Assembly: GCA_964579245.1 (NCBI GenBank)
Contig: CAZOFY010000001.1
Span: 30,016-94,015 of the forward strand
Reading direction: 5' to 3'
DNA: 64,000 bases
DNA from: Firm-13 sp964579245
GTDB lineage: Bacteria > Bacillota > Clostridia > Saccharofermentanales > Saccharofermentanaceae
The notes below the pieces were generated by a model. That model ran no database searches. It saw only the letters and a list, made by a program, of their open reading frames with translations, and was not told the origin of the DNA. How positions within the stretch are numbered: the first letter of the stretch is position 1; each line of letters opens with the position of its first letter. Position numbers and translations under genes: made by a program. Positions 58,833-64,000 of the stretch are shown piece by piece.

Positions 58833-61423
58833 GGACGGCTATTGACGACAATAAGGAAAGGCAAATCAGTGACAAGAGACTGTATGAAAAAGCTCTCTTG
58901 TTCTTTTTGCCTTTTCTTTTAGTTTCTGCTGTCTCATTTCAGCTCGGGCAACCTGTGAATACAGATGAGTACGGTATTCTTTTCAACGCAGCTTTTCTAT
59001 CGGGCAAGTATAATTGGTGGGCTGAATGCTTTTCATCCTCGATTCCGAGGTATTGGGGGTATGGACAGTCATTGCTCTATATCCCGCTGTTTTGGCTTTT
59101 CTCTGATATGAACCGGGTCCTTTTTTTCGGCCGCATAATCAATGCGGCCGTTATCTCGATCATTCCTATATTGTCATACTCGATCATTGATAAGTTTTTT
59201 ATTTCGCGCAAAAGAAATGCTGCTGCTTTCTTTATCTCGGCGGTTATCGGGTTTTTTCCGGCATCTATTACCATGGCCAAGACCTTCTATAATGAGACCT
59301 TACTCGTCTTGTTTGTATGGATCGTACTATATCTACTTTTGAATATTTCGGTTGGTAAAGAGAATAATATATCTCAAAATATTTGCTTCGCTCTCCTTGG
59401 CTTGTGTTCTGTATTTTGTCTGGCAATCCACAACCGAGGAGTTGTTATACTTATTGCGGCCACTATGCTACTGGCTTTGATTTTCATAAAGAAAAGATTC
59501 CCTGTATATAGGTGGCTTATTTTTATTATTCCTGGCATAGCGACGTACTATTTTGACAAAAAGGTGAAGAACTACCTTCTGGAAAACTTGATCCGCCTGC
59601 CCGCTTCAGAAGCCAATAATACCGTTGAAGCCACAGTGGGTCCGTATCTGCTGGAGGTTTTCCATCCCGATTATTTCAAGAGAGTGTTGAAAGGTTTTTT
59701 AGGCCTCTCTTGGTATACAGTTTGGGCGACATATGGATTGATACTGATTTTTGCTGTCTTTGTCCTTTATATTGTGTTAAGAGGGAAGAAATTTCCACAA
59801 CTCATTCACTTGAAAAGAACGGCAGACGCAGATATGATTTTAGGCTTATATGCGTCGTTGTGCGTTTTTGGAACCCTTCTTCTGACCACACTGTTTTTCT
59901 CAAAAGGGTATATGCTTATTCAGCTAGCTGGTAGAGAATATCTCATATATGGCAGATACATTGATTCTATGCTCGGCGTTGTTGTGTTCTTTGTTTTGCT
60001 GCAAGTATTTCGACTCGAATTCAAACCAGTCTCTCATGTTATTATAAGTATTATCGCTTATGTAGCGACTGCGGCTGTCTCTTTTGTCTTTATTGGTGAA
60101 TCCTTTGTACGAATGAACAACAAAAGAGTGAGTATTTTGAATGTATCATCTGTCGCCCCGTTTTTTCTTGATGAAATGTTCGCAAGTACAACAAAGACAG
60201 ACTTTCTAAAGGCAATACTCATTTTTGCTGCTATATCCCTGTTTCTATATCTACTCTTCCTCTTTAAGAAAAAGAAACTATTAGCTATTTCGCTGCTCTG
60301 CCTTAGTCTTTATTCGTCTACGATGTTTTCTTTTCAACACTTACAGTCAAATTCAAGCGCGAATGACGAGAAAATCGATTCCTTTTCTTCGTTTTGTCAT
60401 CAAATCGGTATCGAGAATTATTCTGATGTTCCGATTTATCTCTCCTCTGTAAACACCAAGCCTTTTCTCTTTCAATTTGCTGCTCCGAAAAACACGATAA
60501 TCGCGCTCAATACTGCATCATCCGGATTTTTCTATTTTGACAGAATGCTGGAAGATAGCTTTATAATTTCTACAAAGGACGAGAATTTTGAATTAGCACT
60601 TAAGAATTGCCACCAAGTCGCAACGACATATCCCGACTTATCAATATGGGTTTATGGTGAAGCTCTTTATCAACGATTAGAGGCTAGCGGGACGTACTTT
60701 CTGCCCCATGATGATCTGTTTCTATCATCAATAGGGTTATCTACATCTGAAAATTTTACAAAAACAAATTATTTCGACTTGCCGGCGGGCAATTATGTGT
60801 TGACTTTGACGAATAGCAGTTTGTCTGATACCGGGCTGCAGATGAGTATTAATGCAGGAAGAGACCCTCTTCTGCCTGAGGTGAACAGGATATCATCAGA
60901 CGTACTTGAGGTATCTTTCTTGCTAGATTCTTATACCAGAAACATACAGCTTCTTTTCACAGCCCCGGAAGGAGAGGATCTGACTCTTTTGTCGAGCGGA
61001 AAACTCAAGCGAATGAATGACAAGATATCAACTGCCGAATTATCTTTGATTCAATCAAGCGAAATCGCACTTGATTTCACGGATTGGCGAACTAAGGATA
61101 AACTGAATGTCTCGTCAGAGTCTTGGCGGACCGGTGCGGCAGCGGCTCTTTTTGATGAAGGATATGTGGAAGTTAACGATATTTCGTTGAATAGCGGACC
61201 TGGATATCTAAGAATTAACGGGACGGGATTAGACTCGGTTTATGTTAAACTATATGCTGATGGTCAGGAGCTTGATGTAGAATTGAAGTCATTTATTCTG
61301 GATTCAGACCTCGTGGTTAAGTACAGCATTCCAAATCAATACAAGAATGCCGCTATCAAGGTTTTCAGCAATAACAAAAACGGAGAATCTATCATTAAAG
61401 CAATAAAAATAGTTAACGAGTAA
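58829..61423 (+). CDS. GT-C-like membrane glycosyltransferase with extracellular domain
   Basis: The 864-residue protein has about 12 hydrophobic segments to residue 505 and then about 350 extracellular residues, beta-rich at the end. The first loop has QPVNTDEYGILFNAAF, an acidic pair as in GT39-like GT-C enzymes. It overlaps the radical SAM gene (ATGA). The base composition is clearly more AT-rich than in the first half of the locus. Transfer of a lipid-linked sugar made by the GT2 at 54539 is a reasonable guess. Confidence 0.78.
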   Translation: MRTAIDDNKERQISDKRLYEKALLFFLPFLLVSAVSFQLGQPVNTDEYGILFNAAFLSGKYNWWAECFSSSIPRYWGYGQSLLYIPLFWLFSDMNRVLFFGRIINAAVISIIPILSYSIIDKFFISRKRNAAAFFISAVIGFFPASITMAKTFYNETLLVLFVWIVLYLLLNISVGKENNISQNICFALLGLCSVFCLAIHNRGVVILIAATMLLALIFIKKRFPVYRWLIFIIPGIATYYFDKKVKNYLLENLIRLPASEANNTVEATVGPYLLEVFHPDYFKRVLKGFLGLSWYTVWATYGLILIFAVFVLYIVLRGKKFPQLIHLKRTADADMILGLYASLCVFGTLLLTTLFFSKGYMLIQLAGREYLIYGRYIDSMLGVVVFFVLLQVFRLEFKPVSHVIISIIAYVATAAVSFVFIGESFVRMNNKRVSILNVSSVAPFFLDEMFASTTKTDFLKAILIFAAISLFLYLLFLFKKKKLLAISLLCLSLYSSTMFSFQHLQSNSSANDEKIDSFSSFCHQIGIENYSDVPIYLSSVNTKPFLFQFAAPKNTIIALNTASSGFFYFDRMLEDSFIISTKDENFELALKNCHQVATTYPDLSIWVYGEALYQRLEASGTYFLPHDDLFLSSIGLSTSENFTKTNYFDLPAGNYVLTLTNSSLSDTGLQMSINAGRDPLLPEVNRISSDVLEVSFLLDSYTRNIQLLFTAPEGEDLTLLSSGKLKRMNDKISTAELSLIQSSEIALDFTDWRTKDKLNVSSESWRTGAAAALFDEGYVEVNDISLNSGPGYLRINGTGLDSVYVKLYADGQELDVELKSFILDSDLVVKYSIPNQYKNAAIKVFSNNKNGESIIKAIKIVNE

Positions 61424-61436
61424 TAGGAGCAGAAAC

Positions 61437-62579
61437 ATGAACGAAAACTTAGCAGAAACAAGAAGCCCGGAAGAATTTTTACGTAGCTTCTCTACTAAAC
61501 TTCGAGAGCGCCTGGGAGAGAAAACAAATCCTACAATTCTCATTCAGGGCGGCTTTGGTAAAAACAATACAGGAGATGATACACTATTACTTGTTGCAAG
61601 AGAAAAGGTTCTGGAAATGTATCCTGAAGCCAGGATTGTTGCCTTGTGCTACGATCCTGTGAATCTGTTCAACCTTTATGGGATCGAAGGCGTTTATTAC
61701 GGTTCGAGAAAAGCAGTTGGGCACCTATTCTCGGCAGACGGTATCGTTATTGCCGGTGGCGGATTGATCAATGACGTCTATTCCACTTCATATATATATA
61801 ATATATTTGATCCACGTGGAAAATTTGCTATGATTACGACCTTAATCCTGCATATGCGACGTAAATTTACTTCGATATTCCTCGTAGGCGTCCATGCGAT
61901 CCCCAATTTTGTTGTCCGTTTTTTAATGAAACTCGTTCTGCCGCGTGTTGACGTTCTTGGCGTTCGAGATCTGGACTCTGTCGAGAAAATTACATCTGTT
62001 GGAGTGAAGAATTATTTCCTGGCTCACGATGCCGCTCTTTTGTATCATGAGAAACCAACGATTCCGTTTGCGCAACTTCAAGAACGGTATGGAATTCCGA
62101 ATGACAAGCTTATCGGTTTCAATTTTCGTTATGTCAAGGAGAAAGAAGTCAGCGATTCTGTCGAAAAGCAAATGATTTCTGTACTCAATCAGATCAGGGA
62201 GAAATACCCGGAGTACTCTATTGTAATGATCCCTTTTTCTGACAGTAAAACCGTCTATATTGAAAACGACATTACTGCCATGAGGATTGTCCGCGACCAG
62301 CTTCAAGATAAGACGAATGTGTTTCTGATCGATGAATATATGCGTCCTGCCGATGCAAAAGAAATCATGTCAGTGTGTAATGCGCTGATTCTGACAAGAC
62401 ACCATGCTCTGGTTCTGTCCTATGAGTATCAAATACCCACTGTAGCAATATCCTACAATATTAAGTGCCAACAGTTTTGTGAACTGGCGGGCTATGATTA
62501 TGTTTTCGACTACTACAACATGACCACAGATGACATCATGAACTCCGTTGATCAGGTACTTAGTAGGAAAGCAGGGTAA
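61437..62579 (+). CDS. Polysaccharide pyruvyl transferase family protein
   Basis: A 380-residue protein matching the CsaB/WcaK pyruvyl transferase family: ILIQGGFGKNNTGDD near the start, DGIVIAGGGLINDVYSTSY, and LILTRHHALVLSYEYQIPTV near the end. These enzymes add a ketal-linked pyruvate from phosphoenolpyruvate to a sugar, giving the glycan a negative charge. In Gram-positives pyruvylated wall polymers hold SLH-domain proteins, but no SLH protein is in the window. ATAGGAGC precedes the ATG. Confidence 0.88.
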   Translation: MNENLAETRSPEEFLRSFSTKLRERLGEKTNPTILIQGGFGKNNTGDDTLLLVAREKVLEMYPEARIVALCYDPVNLFNLYGIEGVYYGSRKAVGHLFSADGIVIAGGGLINDVYSTSYIYNIFDPRGKFAMITTLILHMRRKFTSIFLVGVHAIPNFVVRFLMKLVLPRVDVLGVRDLDSVEKITSVGVKNYFLAHDAALLYHEKPTIPFAQLQERYGIPNDKLIGFNFRYVKEKEVSDSVEKQMISVLNQIREKYPEYSIVMIPFSDSKTVYIENDITAMRIVRDQLQDKTNVFLIDEYMRPADAKEIMSVCNALILTRHHALVLSYEYQIPTVAISYNIKCQQFCELAGYDYVFDYYNMTTDDIMNSVDQVLSRKAG

Positions 62580-62585
62580 TAAAAT

Positions 62586-64000
62586 ATGTTTTCGGGAACG
62601 ATCGCGCATATCATTGCGAAGATCATTTTTGTCGTCGTTGCGTATGCGATTCATATGTATCTCGGGAAAAGTCTGAAACCCGCGGACTATGGTCAAATTG
62701 GGGTAGTGATTACATTGATCAATACAAATTATAATTTTCTCACGAACGGCGCGCGTCAAGCATCCAGTAAAGCTTTGGCGTCAGGGCTGTATAATGAGAA
62801 GGACATTGTGAAGAAGGCTTTTCTGACACAGGCGATCGTAGCCGGTCTACTGGTTATGATTAACTATTTTGGTGCGGACAAAATTGCTGAGATATTAAAA
62901 GCACCGAATATGGTTTCGCATATTCGTGAAATAACGCTTTTGATTCCTTTTACAGCCGGATACTTTATTTGCGTCGGTATCATCAACGGCTATAAGATGT
63001 TTCTTGTTGAGGCCGGTCTAGTTACCGGCTACACGCTTTTCCGTCTCTCGGTCATTCCATATGTTGGATTCGTATTTGCGGATAGTGCATCCGGAACCGT
63101 CATGGGTTTTGTAACCGCTGCCGCCAGCGCTTTTGTAATCGGTTTGATCATTGTTATTTTAAAAATTCCGCATATGAATTCCTCGAGGCCGAAGATTTCG
63201 ACAAAGCTTTACTTGAGCAATCTGAATAGCTTTATGGTGTTTTTTTTACTTATAACTACAATGTTAAGCATTGATATGCTCTTTGTAAATGCAGGTGTTA
63301 AAAATCAAGATTATGTTGGATTCTATACTGGAGCCTCGAATTTTGCCAAGGTTTCGTATTATTTGCTAACTGCTATCTATTTGGTATCCCTGCCTGCAAT
63401 CACATCCAAGTTTTCCCAAAAAGATATCGATGGATGCAATGACACGATACGGAATTTATTCATGTTGATTCTTGTATTTATTCTCCCAATTGTAGCAATC
63501 GTTGCACCTACTGCCGGAAATATGATGTCAGCGTTCTATACAGAAGAGTATCGTATAGCCGCCGGCACGACGGCAGTTCTTATGCTCTCGCAATTCTTTA
63601 TCGGCATGGTAGTTGTCTTTAACGTGTTTATTCTTGCAACGAAGAAGCAGTTATTCAGTGTAATCATTGCTTTGATTATAACAATCGCAGATGCATTACT
63701 TTTGTTTCTTTTGGTAAATAACTACTCGATCTTTGGAGCGGCTTTAGCCACATTGATCAGTGCCCTGGTCGGAGCGATTGTCTCTTGTATTCGTTTGATG
63801 AAGGTATTCAAAAACATATGGTCACTCCAGCACACAAAGGTCCTTGTGTTGAATCTGCTATTCACCGGAGCTGCCTTCATTTTATCTCTTGTTTGGATCA
63901 CGGAATCCTTCATTCAACTCCTTGTTGTTTACGCCGCACTATACTTTCTTTTCTTGGGAATTTGCCATTTTTCGAGAATTGCTAATATCAAGTGTCTGGT
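62586..64000 (+). CDS. Oligosaccharide flippase (Wzx-like), 3' end outside window
   Basis: The open frame runs from ATG 62586 to the edge with 471 codons and no stop. The product is polytopic, about 12 hydrophobic segments, beginning MFSGTIAHIIAKIIFVVVAY, with LKPADYGQIGVVITLINTNY and LTNGARQASSKALASG early on. This is the pattern of the MATE-like polysaccharide transporters (Wzx, RfbX) that flip lipid-linked oligosaccharides. The binding site is weak (CAGGG). Seven or more genes back in the same locus is a complete ABC exporter, so two export routes are encoded. Confidence 0.87.
   Translation, partial: MFSGTIAHIIAKIIFVVVAYAIHMYLGKSLKPADYGQIGVVITLINTNYNFLTNGARQASSKALASGLYNEKDIVKKAFLTQAIVAGLLVMINYFGADKIAEILKAPNMVSHIREITLLIPFTAGYFICVGIINGYKMFLVEAGLVTGYTLFRLSVIPYVGFVFADSASGTVMGFVTAAASAFVIGLIIVILKIPHMNSSRPKISTKLYLSNLNSFMVFFLLITTMLSIDMLFVNAGVKNQDYVGFYTGASNFAKVSYYLLTAIYLVSLPAITSKFSQKDIDGCNDTIRNLFMLILVFILPIVAIVAPTAGNMMSAFYTEEYRIAAGTTAVLMLSQFFIGMVVVFNVFILATKKQLFSVIIALIITIADALLLFLLVNNYSIFGAALATLISALVGAIVSCIRLMKVFKNIWSLQHTKVLVLNLLFTGAAFILSLVWITESFIQLLVVYAALYFLFLGICHFSRIANIKCL

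Overview
The window looks like a draft chromosome contig of a Gram-positive bacterium of class Clostridia (Bacillota). The reasons are: the S10-spc-alpha ribosomal superoperon in clostridial order, with secY-adk-map, a KOW-domain protein before infA, and rpsD kept inside the alpha operon; zinc-binding (C+) forms of S14, L24 and L36; strong AGGAGG-type ribosome binding sites; an ECF transporter module after rplQ; and a BceRS-BceAB type system. No gene points to an outer membrane. A narrower placement (for example near Oscillospirales or Saccharofermentanales) would be a guess. A run of 100 N at 51782-51881 shows that this is scaffolded assembly. All genes are on the + strand except one glycosyltransferase at 23664-24602.

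Layout. 1-125 is the 3' end of hslO (Hsp33). 126-477 holds a sigma-A type promoter and a leader of about 280 nt with a terminator-like arm, ahead of rpsJ. 478-16850 is the translation superoperon: rpsJ to rplP-rpmC-rpsQ, rplN to secY, adk, map, KOW protein, infA, rpmJ, rpsM-rpsK-rpsD-rpoA-rplQ. Inside it are a second promoter (before adk), a third (before rpmJ), a hairpin terminator or attenuator (after rpmJ) and several structured gaps that could be autoregulatory sites. A terminator follows rplQ. 16940-23536 carries a fused double-ATPase EcfA and EcfT, a ROK sugar kinase, truA, a nicotinate phosphoribosyltransferase and a cyclophilin.

23664-36921 is an envelope and stress region: a polyprenyl-phosphate glycosyltransferase (minus strand), a BceRS two-component system with its BceAB transporter, a large membrane protein, a YfhO protein, BirA and a phosphohexomutase. 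36959-40429 encodes an exported two-enzyme peptidoglycan hydrolase with seven C-terminal Ig-like repeats of alternating type.

40495-64000 is mostly a surface-glycan locus. Its first half has two GT4 glycosyltransferases, GDP-mannose 4,6-dehydratase and a probable GDP-6-deoxy-D-mannose reductase (giving GDP-D-rhamnose), a Wzm/Wzt ABC exporter with a C-terminal glycan-recognition domain, an unrecognised 199-residue protein and a tandem pair of large membrane proteins. A second transcription unit starts at a good promoter at 54478-54506: membrane-anchored GT2, GT4, NAD-dependent epimerase, radical SAM enzyme, GT-C-like membrane protein, pyruvyl transferase and a flippase that runs off the end. 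Together these suggest an ABC-exported, probably D-rhamnose-containing polymer, plus a second flippase-dependent glycan or a set of decorating enzymes. The radical SAM module and the unknown 199-residue protein are the least explained parts.
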